Of a stretch of DNA of 64,000 nucleotides, positions 26,735 through 36,502 are shown one piece after another. Below the pieces are notes generated by a model. It did no database searches. It was not told the origin of the DNA and saw only the letters and a program-made list of their open reading frames with translations. A program made the translations under genes and the position numbers. The stretch comes from an uncultured Bacteroidales bacterium (GTDB lineage Bacteria > Bacteroidota > Bacteroidia > Bacteroidales > UBA932). Numbering within the stretch: the stretch's first letter is position 1; each line of letters opens with the position of its first letter. The stretch spans positions 25,665-89,664 of the forward strand of contig CAJOIQ010000002.1 in the NCBI GenBank assembly GCA_905234795.1. The letters run 5' to 3'.

Positions 26735-28516
26735 TTGAGACCTCTGGAACTGCTGGCTCCCGCCAGAACCATTGACATCGGCTTCGCGGCCATTGACTGC
26801 GGAGCCGATGCCGTGTATATCGCCGGTCCGGCGTTCGGGGCGCGGCAGGCGGCAGGAAACAGCGTGGAGGACATTGCCAGACTGTGTGAGTATGCGCACC
26901 GTTTCGGGGCTCGCATCTTCGCCACGGTCAATACCATCATCTATGAAAACGAGCTCCCGGAGGCACGAAGATTAGTGGCCGGTTTGGAACAGGCCGGAGT
27001 GGACGCCCTCATTGTGCAGGACCCGGCGGTTCTGGGAATGAGTACTACTCTGCCGATGCACGCCTCCACCCAGTGCGCCATCCGTACGCCGGAGAAAGCA
27101 CGTTTTGTCGAGAGCCTGGGTTATGGCCGGTTGGTATTGGAACGGGAACTCTCTCTGGCACAGATCAAAAGCATCGGCGCTGCCGTGGATGCCGAGATCG
27201 AATTCTTCGTACACGGGGCGTTGTGCGTATGCTACAGTGGTCAGTGTTATTTGTCAGAGCATCTCACGGGCCGCAGTGCCAACCGGGGCGAATGTGCCCA
27301 GGCCTGCCGCAGTCTATATGACCTGGAAGACGCCCAGGGCAAAGTGCTGCTGCGTAACAAGCCGCTGCTTTCCTTAAAAGATTACAACCTGCTGCACCGG
27401 CTGGAAGACCTGGCCGATGCCGGTGTCTCCTCCTTTAAAATAGAAGGCCGCCTCAAGGGAGAATCCTATGTGCGGAATGTAGTGAAGGCATACTCGGAGG
27501 CACTGGATGCCCTGATTGCCCGCTACCCGGAAAAGTACTGCCGGGCCTCCTTCGGCCATGTTCGCGGCGGCTTTGCCCCGGACTTGGACAAGACTTTCAA
27601 CCGCGGGTACACGGAACTGTTCCTGGACGGCCGCCGGGGCCAATGGGCCGCGGAAGGCGGCGGGGAGTATATCGGCCAGGTACAGCGTCTGACAAGAGAC
27701 GGCTTTGTGCTGGAGCCCGCCCATCCGGGAGTCAAGTTGTCCAACGGAGACGGCTTCACCTTTGCCGGCGGCGGCTTCCGGGCCGATGTCTGCGAAGGCT
27801 TCACCGTGCACTGCAAGCAGGTGGACGGCCTGGTGCCCGGCACCAGGCTCTATCGCAACACCAGCGCCGCCTTTGAACGGCAACTGGAGGCCGCAAAACC
27901 TTTAAGGGAAATCGATGTGCGGCTGTCGGTGGCCATTAAAGATGGCGTTCTTTCGGCCGAGGCAGTTACCGAAGACGGCCGCCAAACCATTCTAAAGGAA
28001 ACCACGCCCGCCGATATTGCCCGGGAGCCGGAGAAGATGTTGCAAACCCTGGAAGCGCAGCTGGCCAAACGCAGCGGCCGTTACGCTTTCTCCGTGGCCG
28101 ATGTGAAGGTGAACGGCCCCATCCCTTTCATGCCAGCCTCCTTCCTCAACGGCGTCCGCCGTTCATTGGCCGATCAATTGGACCGGATGCCCGTTCATGC
28201 CAGACCCTTGCAAAAGGGCATCGTCAATCCTTCCGTCGGCAGCCCCGAAACACTCTCCTACAAAGCCAATATTGCCAACTCCGAGGATCGGCACATCTAT
28301 GCCGAAAGAGGCACCCAAACCATGGAGGAGGCCTATGAACTCAGTCATCGGCCCGGCGTGGAATACATGCGCACCAAGTACTGCATCCGCCACGAACTGG
28401 GTCTATGCCCCAAACAGGGCAAGGAGCAAAAAGCGGAACCGCTCTTCCTCCGAAACGGAAAAGAGCGGCTCCAACTTACATTCAATTGCGCCGTCTGTGA
28501 AATGACGGTAAGCTAG
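26735..28516 (+). CDS. U32 peptidase family protein (RlhA/YegQ-like)
   Basis: The 593-residue protein has the U32 domain with LLAPARTIDIGFAAIDCGAD near the start, and the cysteine cluster FVHGALCVCYSGQCYLSEHL followed by GECAQACR, which in this family binds an Fe-S cluster. The C-terminal YCIRHELGLC is also conserved. Relatives RlhA and TrhP hydroxylate rRNA or tRNA bases using prephenate-derived chemistry, so RNA hydroxylation is more likely than proteolysis. The start is a TTG at 26735; no ATG fits the conserved N-terminus. Confidence 0.88.
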   Translation: MRPLELLAPARTIDIGFAAIDCGADAVYIAGPAFGARQAAGNSVEDIARLCEYAHRFGARIFATVNTIIYENELPEARRLVAGLEQAGVDALIVQDPAVLGMSTTLPMHASTQCAIRTPEKARFVESLGYGRLVLERELSLAQIKSIGAAVDAEIEFFVHGALCVCYSGQCYLSEHLTGRSANRGECAQACRSLYDLEDAQGKVLLRNKPLLSLKDYNLLHRLEDLADAGVSSFKIEGRLKGESYVRNVVKAYSEALDALIARYPEKYCRASFGHVRGGFAPDLDKTFNRGYTELFLDGRRGQWAAEGGGEYIGQVQRLTRDGFVLEPAHPGVKLSNGDGFTFAGGGFRADVCEGFTVHCKQVDGLVPGTRLYRNTSAAFERQLEAAKPLREIDVRLSVAIKDGVLSAEAVTEDGRQTILKETTPADIAREPEKMLQTLEAQLAKRSGRYAFSVADVKVNGPIPFMPASFLNGVRRSLADQLDRMPVHARPLQKGIVNPSVGSPETLSYKANIANSEDRHIYAERGTQTMEEAYELSHRPGVEYMRTKYCIRHELGLCPKQGKEQKAEPLFLRNGKERLQLTFNCAVCEMTVS

Positions 28517-28519
28517 TGC

Positions 28520-29683
28520 TTATATCAGCTCCAATACCAGTTCCACATCCCCGAAGCTTTGCACTTGACCGCTGTATTTCTCAATGAAGCGGCGGGTGAG
28601 GGAGCCGCGCCAGACAATGTCGTCGCGGGAATAGAGGGGCAGTTCCAGGTCGATGCCGTAGCTCTTGGAGTCGTATTTGACCGTAGCGCTGCACTTCCAG
28701 GTTTTGCGGGTGCCGCCGTCGTCCTCAATCATCATGAAGGCATAGTTGGACAGGCGGGTGTCCCACTCCGACACCAGCACGGCGTTGAAAGGAATCACTT
28801 CCCCCACCTGCTTGCGGCGTACCACAATCATGAAATCCGTAATGAGGGGGTCGTAGAGCAGGAGTTCGGCCTCCGTGCTGGCCACAAAGTCCTGCGCCGA
28901 CGCCACTTTCACAAAGAACTCCGACGCCCCGGCGAACCAGGAATCGTACTGCCGATTGGCTTTGAAAGAGCGCAGGACCAGGGTTTTCAACTCCTCCTCC
29001 TCCTTGCCCGCTTTCACCAGGATGTCTCCGCCGCCCTGGCCCCAGGAAGGATCCTCCCGGCGGCGCATCTCCAGGGACTTGTACTCGGCATCGGAGTTGC
29101 GGTTCACCACCCATACCGGGCGCTCCAGGGTCATCTGCTCGTCCACCATCACCTTCTTCACGCTGCCGTCCGGGAGCACCTCATAGCCCTCGTTGTACAC
29201 GGCGCCCTCTCCGGGGTCATAGGTAATGACGGGCAGCGAGCGGCCATCCCAATCGGCCGAACCCGGCCAGTAAATCTGCACGTCGGAGAGCGCCAGGGAG
29301 TCCAGCCAGGCCGATGCATCGGTCCCCGCCTTGGTGGCCAGCAGCGCTTCCCGCAAGGCATCCCGCAGGGGATGGCGGTACGTATCGGCCTTGGTGGGAG
29401 AGGCGCCCACGCCCGTGCCCGGGGCCTCGAAGAGGTCCTTCATCCGGTATTCCTCGTCATAGCCGTTGCCGGCCGACACGACCGCCGCGCTGTGGACTTC
29501 CTCCAGGTGCTCGGCCTCCAAAGAGACGGAAGAGAGCAGCCTGGCCACATCGGACAGCGAGACGAAGGCCGGCGGCTCCGGTGCATCTTCTTCCGTACCA
29601 TTGATCTGTTCTTTATTGCAGCCCATGAAAAGGGCCGCCACGCTGGCCACAAGGGCCCATTGAAACCATTTACCGTACTTCAT
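28520..29683 (-). CDS. Lipoprotein of unknown function
   Basis: The 387-residue product starts at the ATG 29683, with a signal peptide and lipobox near FMGC, so it is lipid-anchored. The body contains repeated acidic stretches and a C-terminal domain beginning near FIEKYSGQVQ. I do not recognise the family. The 3' end faces the U32 gene stop three bases away. It is separated from prmC by a terminator and a second hairpin, so it is probably its own transcription unit. Confidence 0.75.
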   Translation of the reverse strand: MKYGKWFQWALVASVAALFMGCNKEQINGTEEDAPEPPAFVSLSDVARLLSSVSLEAEHLEEVHSAAVVSAGNGYDEEYRMKDLFEAPGTGVGASPTKADTYRHPLRDALREALLATKAGTDASAWLDSLALSDVQIYWPGSADWDGRSLPVITYDPGEGAVYNEGYEVLPDGSVKKVMVDEQMTLERPVWVVNRNSDAEYKSLEMRRREDPSWGQGGGDILVKAGKEEEELKTLVLRSFKANRQYDSWFAGASEFFVKVASAQDFVASTEAELLLYDPLITDFMIVVRRKQVGEVIPFNAVLVSEWDTRLSNYAFMMIEDDGGTRKTWKCSATVKYDSKSYGIDLELPLYSRDDIVWRGSLTRRFIEKYSGQVQSFGDVELVLELI

Positions 29684-29711
29684 AATCCTTTTTTTGCAAA
29701 GTACAGCAAAC

Positions 29712-29742
29712 TTATCCGTTTCATCAAAAATGAAACGGATAA
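29712..29742. repeat. Perfect 13-bp hairpin upstream of the lipoprotein gene
   Basis: TTATCCGTTTCAT (29712-29724) is the exact inverse of ATGAAACGGATAA (29730-29742) around the loop CAAAA. It lies between the prmC terminator and the lipoprotein start and has no T-run on the lipoprotein strand. It could be an operator or a second terminator. Confidence 0.6.
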
Positions 29743-29746
29743 TCTT

Positions 29747-29777
29747 AAAAAAAGGCTTTACACAACCGTGCAAGGCC
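29747..29777 (-). terminator. Terminator of the pbp1A-ddl-prmC operon
   Basis: On the minus strand GGCCTTGCAC and GTGTAAAGCC form a 10-bp stem with one mismatch around GGTT, followed by seven T residues. The stem begins at the last base of the prmC stop codon. Confidence 0.8.
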
Positions 29778-30679
29778 TATTTCATGTAAAAAATGAAGCG
29801 GTTTTTGTCGTAAAAATCGGTTACGACGGAAGATTCCTGGAAGCCTGCGCCACTGAAAACCGCCAGCGTCTCCTTTCCCAGGACCTCGTTGATCTCCGTC
29901 AGGCCCTTCCCTTCCGGCGAGAGGAAACGGCTGGACCAGCGGGCAATGGCCCGGTAGAATACCAGGGGATCGTCGTCCGGAACAAAGAGGGCCGATGCCG
30001 GTTCATAGTCCAGCACGTTGCGACGCAGCAAGGGTTTCTCCTTCTCCATGATGTAGGGAGGATTGGAGAGGATGAGGTCGAAGCTGCCGTAATTGAATTC
30101 CTGCTCCGTTTCCAGGACATCGGCCATCACAAAGGTGGGCGCCAGGGCTCCCTTGGCCTTGAGTTCCTGGGAGAAATTCTGGCTGCGGGCCACCTCCAGG
30201 GCTTTTTCGGAGATATCTACGCCCACCACACGCGCGCCGGGAACGGCCAGGGCTACGGACCAGGCGATGTTGCCCGACCCGGTGCACAGGTCCAATACCC
30301 GCACGGGCTCGGCCGATTTGCCGAAGGGGATGCGCATGCGGCGGGTCATATCGGCCAGCTTGACGGCCTCCCGTACCAACAGCTCGGTCTCGGGACGGGG
30401 GATGAGCACATCCCGGGTCACATGGAAGGGACGGCCGCAGAACTCGGTTTTGCCAATCACGTATTGGATGGGCTCCCCGGCCTGCAGGCGCACCATGGCC
30501 TCGGCCAGGGGCTGCTCCCCTTTCTTGTCAATCTCGTACTGGGGATCAATGATATGGGTATAGTTCTTGGTGCCGATGATTTCTTCACAGAGCATCAGGA
30601 CTATGCTGCGGGCCTCGGCCGTAGGGTACAGCGGCTCCAGGGCAGCAATCCCTTTTTTCAGAAAATCCGTAAGCAGCAT
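29777..30679 (-). CDS. prmC: Release factor glutamine methyltransferase PrmC
   Basis: PrmC methylates the glutamine of the GGQ motif in class I release factors. The 300-residue protein has the N-terminal helical domain, the SAM-binding segment VLDLCTGSGNIA near residue 125 and the catalytic NPPY near residue 205. It is the last gene of a three-gene operon, three bases after ddl, and its stop codon runs into the terminator. Confidence 0.95.
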   Translation of the reverse strand: MLLTDFLKKGIAALEPLYPTAEARSIVLMLCEEIIGTKNYTHIIDPQYEIDKKGEQPLAEAMVRLQAGEPIQYVIGKTEFCGRPFHVTRDVLIPRPETELLVREAVKLADMTRRMRIPFGKSAEPVRVLDLCTGSGNIAWSVALAVPGARVVGVDISEKALEVARSQNFSQELKAKGALAPTFVMADVLETEQEFNYGSFDLILSNPPYIMEKEKPLLRRNVLDYEPASALFVPDDDPLVFYRAIARWSSRFLSPEGKGLTEINEVLGKETLAVFSGAGFQESSVVTDFYDKNRFIFYMK

Positions 30680-30682
30680 GGA

Positions 30683-31705
30683 CTATGAGTTTTCTATGAT
30701 GGTGGTCAGGAAATCCGTAATGCTGATACCGGCGGCGCGCACCATCTTGGGAACCAGCGAGGCGTTGGTCATTCCGGGGATGATGTTCACCTCCAGGAAA
30801 TAAATGCCGTCGAGGGCCGATATATAGTCCATCCTCACCAGGCCCTTGCAGCCCAGGTGGCGGTAGATGTTCCGGGTGATTTCCTGGATTTTTTCGGCCA
30901 GGACCACGGGAATCTCGGCGGGACACACTTCCCGGCTGAAGCCGTTGTACTTGGCGTCGTAGTCGAACCAGCCGGTAGTGGGAATGATCTCGATAACGGG
31001 GAGGGTCTTGATTTCTTTTCCGTCCCAGTAGGCCGCGCAGGTGAGTTCGTGCTCACAAGGGATAGCGGCCTCCACCAGCACGGTGTCACCCTCGGAGAAG
31101 GCATAGCGGATGGCGGCAGGCAGGTCCTCGGCCTTTTCCACCTTGGTAATGCCGAAGCTGGAACCGCCGTCGGTGGGCTTCACAAACAGCGGGAGGCCCA
31201 GGCGCTCAACGGTACGGGCGCTGAATTCCTCTACGTTCTCCCCTCCCTGGCGGATAAAGGCGTCGGGGGCCTGTTTCACAATATTGGAACCCCGCAGGTA
31301 GCTCTTGCAGGAGTATTTGTCAAAAGCCACGGTGGTAACGAAGGCGCTGCAAGTGGAATGCGGAACGCCCAGCATTTCCAGATAACCCTGCAACAGGCCG
31401 GTTTCTCCGGGCGCGCCGTGCTGCATGATGTAGGCAAAGTCGAACTTGATTTTCTCTCCCAGCACCATGACGGAGAAATCGGACTTGTCCACCACGGGCT
31501 GCGCACCCTCCGGGAAAGGCTGGCGCATGGAATTGGCCTTGCGCATGGCCACCAGTTTCCAGTCTCCGAAACGGGCGAAAATCTCGTACACGTCGTAGCT
31601 GAATTCGTCTATACGGGAGGCCGTAAATTCACCACTTCGACACGACACCTCCCACTCGGAGGAATCGCTGCCGTAAATCACGGCTATGGATTGATACTTG
31701 GACAT
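30683..31705 (-). CDS. ddl: D-alanine--D-alanine ligase
   Basis: Ddl joins two D-alanines for the peptidoglycan stem. The 340-residue protein has the ATP-grasp fold, with PLFVKPTDGGSSFGITKV, EHELTCAAYWDG and the metal-binding segment IYFLEVNIIPGMTNASLVPKM near the C-terminus (longer than the core NxxPG motif). It lies three bases after pbp1A and three before prmC, so wall synthesis genes are cotranscribed with prmC. Confidence 0.96.
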   Translation of the reverse strand: MSKYQSIAVIYGSDSSEWEVSCRSGEFTASRIDEFSYDVYEIFARFGDWKLVAMRKANSMRQPFPEGAQPVVDKSDFSVMVLGEKIKFDFAYIMQHGAPGETGLLQGYLEMLGVPHSTCSAFVTTVAFDKYSCKSYLRGSNIVKQAPDAFIRQGGENVEEFSARTVERLGLPLFVKPTDGGSSFGITKVEKAEDLPAAIRYAFSEGDTVLVEAAIPCEHELTCAAYWDGKEIKTLPVIEIIPTTGWFDYDAKYNGFSREVCPAEIPVVLAEKIQEITRNIYRHLGCKGLVRMDYISALDGIYFLEVNIIPGMTNASLVPKMVRAAGISITDFLTTIIENS

Positions 31706-31708
31706 AGG

Positions 31709-34030
31709 TTATTCGAAGTAATAATTCTCTAAATCGGTCTTTTCCGGGGTGGAGTCTTCTTCCATGGACGAGCACCAGGTTCCCTTGAGGGATTCGGGGA
31801 ACACATCCTCGGCCGATATCCCCAGGGTTCCGTCCTTGAGCACTTTCTGCATCCAGAGACCCCAGATGGGCAGGGCCATGTTGGCACCCTGGCCCAGGTT
31901 GGTGTTGGCGAAGTGGACGTAACGGTCCTCGGCCCCCACCCAGACGCCGGCCGTGATGGTGGGCGTATAGCCGATGAACCAGCCGTCGGAGTTGTCGTTG
32001 GTGGTGCCGGTCTTGCCGGCCATCTCGTTCTTGATGCCGTATTTGAGGCGCAGACGCACGCCGGTACCGCTGTCCACCACGGAGCGCATCATATGGATCA
32101 TCTCCCCGGTGGCGCGCTGCGACAGGGCCACGCGCTTGCGGTCACTGAACTGGCCCAGCACATTGCCGTCGCTGTCTTCTATCCGGGTGACGAAAACAGG
32201 GTATGTATAGACGCCGCCGGAAGGATAGGTGTTGTAGGCGGTGACCATGTCGTAGACCGAAAGGTCGGCCGCTCCCACGCACAGGGATACCACAGGATCA
32301 ATGAAGCCGCCGATACCCATCTTGCGCATCATGGACACCATGGAAGGGGCGCCCAGCTGTTTCATGAGGTAGGCCGATACGGAGTTGGAGCTGTGGGCCA
32401 GGCCCCAGGTGAGGTCCACCATGGTTCCGTCGGCGTGCTCGTCCTGGGGAGACCAGGTTTCGTCCTCGGTCTGGATGGCGATGACCACCGGCGAATTGAG
32501 CACAGGATCACACGGAGTCATGCCGCTTTCCATGGCCTGGGTATACAGGAACGGCTTGATGGTGGAACCCACCTGCCGTTTTCCCTGACGGACGTTGTCG
32601 TACTTGAAATAACGGTAATCGGGACCGCCCACATAGGCCCTGATGTGCCCCGTGCCCGGCTCGATGGCCATGAAGGCGGCGCGGAAGAAGGACTTGTAAT
32701 AGCGGATGGAGTCGTTGGGCGTCATGGTGGTGTCCCGGTATCCGGGAGCCTCCCAGGTGAAGACACGCATCTTCACGGGCTGGTCGAAGGACGCCTCAAT
32801 CTCGGCATCGGTGTGGCCGGATGCCTTCATCATGCGGTTGCGGTCGCTCCAGCGGCGGGCCTGCTGCAGGTTCTTCTCAATGACCGATTTCTCGGTATCG
32901 GCCATGAACGGCGGATTGCGGCGGTATTTGAGTTCTTTCCAGAAAGCCACCTGGAGGTCTTTGCCCAGATGCTCGGCAATGGCTTCCTCGGCATAGCGCT
33001 GCATCTTGTAATTGATGGTGGTGTAGATGCGCAGGCCGTCGCGGTCCAGGTCGTAGGGCGTTCCGTCACTCTTGCTGTTCTTGTTGAGCCAGCCGTAAAC
33101 GGGATCGTCGGCCCACTGGAGGGAATCCACGCGGTAGTCGTCCTCAAAATAATAGGAACTTCTCCTGGGCTTTTCGGCACTCATGGTGCGGCGCAGCATG
33201 TCCCGGAAATAAGGGCCGACGCCGGTGGTGCGGTCCCCCTTGCGGGCATGCAGGACGATGGGCAGGGCCTGCAGGGAATCGCATTCCTGACGGGTGAGGT
33301 AATTCATGCCGGCCATGCGGTCCAGCACCAGGTTGCGGCGCTTGAGGGCATTCTCCGGATTGATGGCGGGATTATAGCGCGTGGGCTTGTTCACCATGCC
33401 CACCAGCACGGCGCTTTCCTCCGTGAGAAGGTCGGCCGGCTTTTTCCCGAAAAACTGGTTGGCGGCCGATGAGATGCCATAGGAGTTGGAGCCGAAGAAG
33501 ATGGCGTTCAGATACATGTCCACAATCTCCTCCTTGGTATAATTGCGCTCCAGCTTGATGGCGGTGATCCACTCCTTTAATTTAATCCATACCATCCTGG
33601 CCTTACCCACATGTTCCCCGCGGGGATACAAGGTTTTGGCCAGCTGCTGGGTGATGGTGGAGCCGCCACCCTGGGAGGAATCCCGGGACAGCAGGGTTTT
33701 GAACAGCACGCGGGCCAGGGACTCCAGGTCCACTCCGGAATGGTCATAGAAGCGCTTGTCCTCGGTGGCCACGGCAGCCTGCACCAGCGAGGGGGCCAGC
33801 TCCTCATAGCTGACGAAGGTACGGTTCTCTATATGATAAGTGGTAAGGATCTCCCCTTCCTCGGCAATGACCTGGGTGGCCAGTTTGGTATCGGGGTTTT
33901 CCAGCTGCTCGATGGAAGGGATGTCGGCCAGCAGCCACACCAGCACCAACAGCACCGTGAGGGCCACCACCGGGGTTACCAGCAGAATCCAAAACCACCT
34001 TACGATCTTTTTCTTCAGGACGTCCGTCAT
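31709..34030 (-). CDS. Bifunctional penicillin-binding protein 1A
   Basis: This 773-residue class A PBP polymerises glycan strands and cross-links peptides. After a membrane helix near residues 13-35 comes the glycosyltransferase domain with ATEDKRFYDHSGVD and GGGSTITQQLAKTLYPR. The transpeptidase domain has STIKPF with the SxxK serine, HSSNSVSAYL with SxN, and AGKTGTTND with KTG. The start is the ATG at 34030. A perfect palindrome sits in its leader at 34052-34068. It opens the operon with ddl and prmC. Confidence 0.96.
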   Translation of the reverse strand: MTDVLKKKIVRWFWILLVTPVVALTVLLVLVWLLADIPSIEQLENPDTKLATQVIAEEGEILTTYHIENRTFVSYEELAPSLVQAAVATEDKRFYDHSGVDLESLARVLFKTLLSRDSSQGGGSTITQQLAKTLYPRGEHVGKARMVWIKLKEWITAIKLERNYTKEEIVDMYLNAIFFGSNSYGISSAANQFFGKKPADLLTEESAVLVGMVNKPTRYNPAINPENALKRRNLVLDRMAGMNYLTRQECDSLQALPIVLHARKGDRTTGVGPYFRDMLRRTMSAEKPRRSSYYFEDDYRVDSLQWADDPVYGWLNKNSKSDGTPYDLDRDGLRIYTTINYKMQRYAEEAIAEHLGKDLQVAFWKELKYRRNPPFMADTEKSVIEKNLQQARRWSDRNRMMKASGHTDAEIEASFDQPVKMRVFTWEAPGYRDTTMTPNDSIRYYKSFFRAAFMAIEPGTGHIRAYVGGPDYRYFKYDNVRQGKRQVGSTIKPFLYTQAMESGMTPCDPVLNSPVVIAIQTEDETWSPQDEHADGTMVDLTWGLAHSSNSVSAYLMKQLGAPSMVSMMRKMGIGGFIDPVVSLCVGAADLSVYDMVTAYNTYPSGGVYTYPVFVTRIEDSDGNVLGQFSDRKRVALSQRATGEMIHMMRSVVDSGTGVRLRLKYGIKNEMAGKTGTTNDNSDGWFIGYTPTITAGVWVGAEDRYVHFANTNLGQGANMALPIWGLWMQKVLKDGTLGISAEDVFPESLKGTWCSSMEEDSTPEKTDLENYYFE

Positions 34031-34051
34031 GGTCTAAAATACCTATATAAA

Positions 34052-34068
34052 CAAGACCTAAGGTCTTG
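34052..34068. promoter_or_regulatory. Perfect palindrome in the pbp1A leader
   Basis: CAAGACCT, A, AGGTCTTG is an 8+1+8 palindrome between the pbp1A -7 box (TACTTTTG, minus, 34084-34091) and its ATG at 34030. Its position just downstream of the start of transcription is that of a repressor operator. A weak terminator for reading from either side is an alternative. Confidence 0.5.
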
Positions 34069-34149
34069 AAAAAATTCCAACTGCAAAAGTAATCAGAAAA
34101 TTTGGATTTATCCCCGAAAACTCCCTTACTTTGCAGAAAATTTGAAGGT

Positions 34150-36456
34150 ATGGAAGGAAAGAATCTGGTGATCGTCGAGTCTCCCGGCAAGGTCAAAACC
34201 ATACAGCAATACTTGGGGAAGGACTTCGTGGTGAAGGCTTCCATCGGCCATATCCGGGACCTGGAAGAACATAAGCTGAGCGTAGATATAGAACACGGCT
34301 TCAAGCCGGAATACATCGTTCCCTCGGACAAGAAAAAGGTGGTGGCCGACCTTAAAAAACTCTCCACCGCCGCCACCACCGTGTGGCTGGCTTCCGATGA
34401 AGACCGTGAGGGAGAGGCCATCGCCTGGCACCTGCGGGAAACGCTGGACCTGCCGCGGGAGAAAACCCGCCGCATCGTGTTCCACGAGATTACCAAACAA
34501 GCCATCCTGGAAGCCATCGAGAACCCCAGGGACATTGATATGAACCTGGTGAACGCCCAGCAGGCCCGCCGCGTGCTGGACCGTCTGGTGGGCTTTGAAC
34601 TTTCCCCTATCCTGTGGCGCAAGATCCAGCCCAAGCTGAGCGCCGGACGCGTACAGAGCGTAGCCCTGCGCCTTATTGTGGACCGGGAGAAGGAAATCAT
34701 GGCCTTTGTCCCGCAGCCGTATTACCGCGTGGAAGCCACCTTCTGCCCCGAGGGCAGCTCCGCCAAAGTCAAGGCTCAGCTGGACACCCGCTTCGACACC
34801 GAGGAGCAGGCCAGGAAATTCCTGGAGGATTCCATCGGCGCCACCTACCTGATCCAGTCCATCGACAAGAAAGAGGGCGTGCGCGTTCCCGCCGCCCCCT
34901 TCACCACCTCCACCCTGCAGCAGGAGGCCGCCCGGAAGTTTCACTTCCCGGTTTCCACCACCATGCGGGTAGCCCAGGCGCTGTACGAACGGGGTCTGAT
35001 CACCTACATGCGTACGGACTCCACCAACCTGTCCTCCCTGGCGCTGGGAACGGCCAAACGGTTCATCCTGGACAACTTCGGCCCCGAATATTATCACTTC
35101 CGCCAGTTCCATACCAAGTCAAAGGGTGCCCAGGAGGCCCACGAAGCCATCCGTCCCACCTATCTGGACAATATTACCATTGACGGAACTCCGCAGGAGA
35201 AAAAGCTGTACGAGCTCATCTGGAAACGCACCGTAGCCTCCCAGATGGCCGAGAGCCGTGTGATGAACACCTCCCTTAAGGTGAGCATGGACAAACGCCC
35301 CGAGCAATACGGCATCCAGTCCGTGGAACTGCTCTTTGACGGTTTCATGAAAGTGTACCTGGAAGGCCGGGACGACGACGAACCCGCCGATACCGAGGAA
35401 GTCGTCCTGCCCGTTCTCCACAGAGGAGACCTCCTCCTGGAGGAAGGCGTGAACGCGCTGTGCAAATTCACGCTGCCGCCCATGCGGTACTCGGAGGCCA
35501 CGCTGGTGAAAAAGCTGGAAGAGCTGGGCATCGGCCGGCCTTCCACCTATGCCACCACGGTGGACACCCTCACCCGGGGACGCGGTTACGTGGCCAAGGG
35601 CGACAAACCCGGCCAGAGTTTCAAGGTGACCAACCTTTCCCTGAAGGGTCTTACCATCAAGAGCACCCAGAAGACAGAGACCGTGGGGGCCGAGAAAGGC
35701 AAACTGCTGCCGCAGGAAATCGGCCTTATTGTGACGGACTTCCTGGTGGGCAACTTCACCGACATCCTGGACTACGACTTCACCGCCAACGTGGAGGCCG
35801 ACTTCGACGACGTGGCCGAGGGAAAGAAAGAGTGGAGCCGCACCATCAACGCCTTCTACAACCCCTTCCACAAGCACGTGGAGGAGGTGATGCAGGACCG
35901 CACCTATAACAAGGTAATCCGGGAGATCGGCATTGCGCCGGACGGAGACAAGGTGATTGCCGCCTTCGGCAAATTCGGCCCTTATGTGCAGAAGGGAGAC
36001 GGCGAAAAACGCCAGAGTGCATCGCTGGGGAAGGGGCAACTGATTGAAACCATCACCCTGGAAGAGGCCCTCAAGCTGCTGGAACTCCCGCGCACCGTGG
36101 GCCAGGTGGACGGTGTGGACGTAGTGGCCACCCGGGGCAAGTTCGGGCCCTACTTAAAATACGGAAGCAAAAATGTGAAACTTCCCCGTTCCGCCGATCC
36201 CCTCACCATTTCTCTGGAGGAATGCGAAGCGCTAATTCGCGAATCTTCAGACGATAAGGCCACCGGCGCCTATATCGCCGAGTTCGGTGACATAAAAGTA
36301 GTCAATGGCCGATACGGCCCTTATATCAAGCAGGGTACTTCCAATTTTAAAATTCCCAGGGGAACGGACGCCGCTTCTCTTACAGAGGCTGACTGTCAGG
36401 CGATTATCGCCGGAAGTGAGCCTACAAAAAAATTCACCCGCAAGAGCAGAAAATAA
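34150..36456 (+). CDS. topA: DNA topoisomerase I
   Basis: TopA relaxes negative supercoils. The 768-residue protein starts at the ATG 34150 (MEGKNLVIVESPGKVKTIQQ). The Toprim acidic motif is ASDEDREGE near residue 90 and the active tyrosine lies in GLITYMRTDSTNLS near residue 290. The C-terminal region has three zinc-free repeats, around KFGPYVQKGDG, KFGPYLKYGSKNVKLPR and RYGPYIKQGTSNFKIPR, in place of the Cys4 zinc fingers of E. coli TopA. This is common in Bacteroidota. Confidence 0.97.
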   Translation: MEGKNLVIVESPGKVKTIQQYLGKDFVVKASIGHIRDLEEHKLSVDIEHGFKPEYIVPSDKKKVVADLKKLSTAATTVWLASDEDREGEAIAWHLRETLDLPREKTRRIVFHEITKQAILEAIENPRDIDMNLVNAQQARRVLDRLVGFELSPILWRKIQPKLSAGRVQSVALRLIVDREKEIMAFVPQPYYRVEATFCPEGSSAKVKAQLDTRFDTEEQARKFLEDSIGATYLIQSIDKKEGVRVPAAPFTTSTLQQEAARKFHFPVSTTMRVAQALYERGLITYMRTDSTNLSSLALGTAKRFILDNFGPEYYHFRQFHTKSKGAQEAHEAIRPTYLDNITIDGTPQEKKLYELIWKRTVASQMAESRVMNTSLKVSMDKRPEQYGIQSVELLFDGFMKVYLEGRDDDEPADTEEVVLPVLHRGDLLLEEGVNALCKFTLPPMRYSEATLVKKLEELGIGRPSTYATTVDTLTRGRGYVAKGDKPGQSFKVTNLSLKGLTIKSTQKTETVGAEKGKLLPQEIGLIVTDFLVGNFTDILDYDFTANVEADFDDVAEGKKEWSRTINAFYNPFHKHVEEVMQDRTYNKVIREIGIAPDGDKVIAAFGKFGPYVQKGDGEKRQSASLGKGQLIETITLEEALKLLELPRTVGQVDGVDVVATRGKFGPYLKYGSKNVKLPRSADPLTISLEECEALIRESSDDKATGAYIAEFGDIKVVNGRYGPYIKQGTSNFKIPRGTDAASLTEADCQAIIAGSEPTKKFTRKSRK

Positions 36457-36466
36457 ATAATTTTTG

Positions 36467-36474
36467 TATCTTTG
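36467..36474 (+). promoter_or_regulatory. -7 box of the Lrp-family gene (TATCTTTG)
   Basis: TATCTTTG lies 28 bases before the ATG at 36503 and just after the topA stop. It matches TAnnTTTG; no TTTG is seen at -33. Confidence 0.6.
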
Positions 36475-36502
36475 TGGCGGTTAGTTTAAAATTGTAAGTA
36501 GA

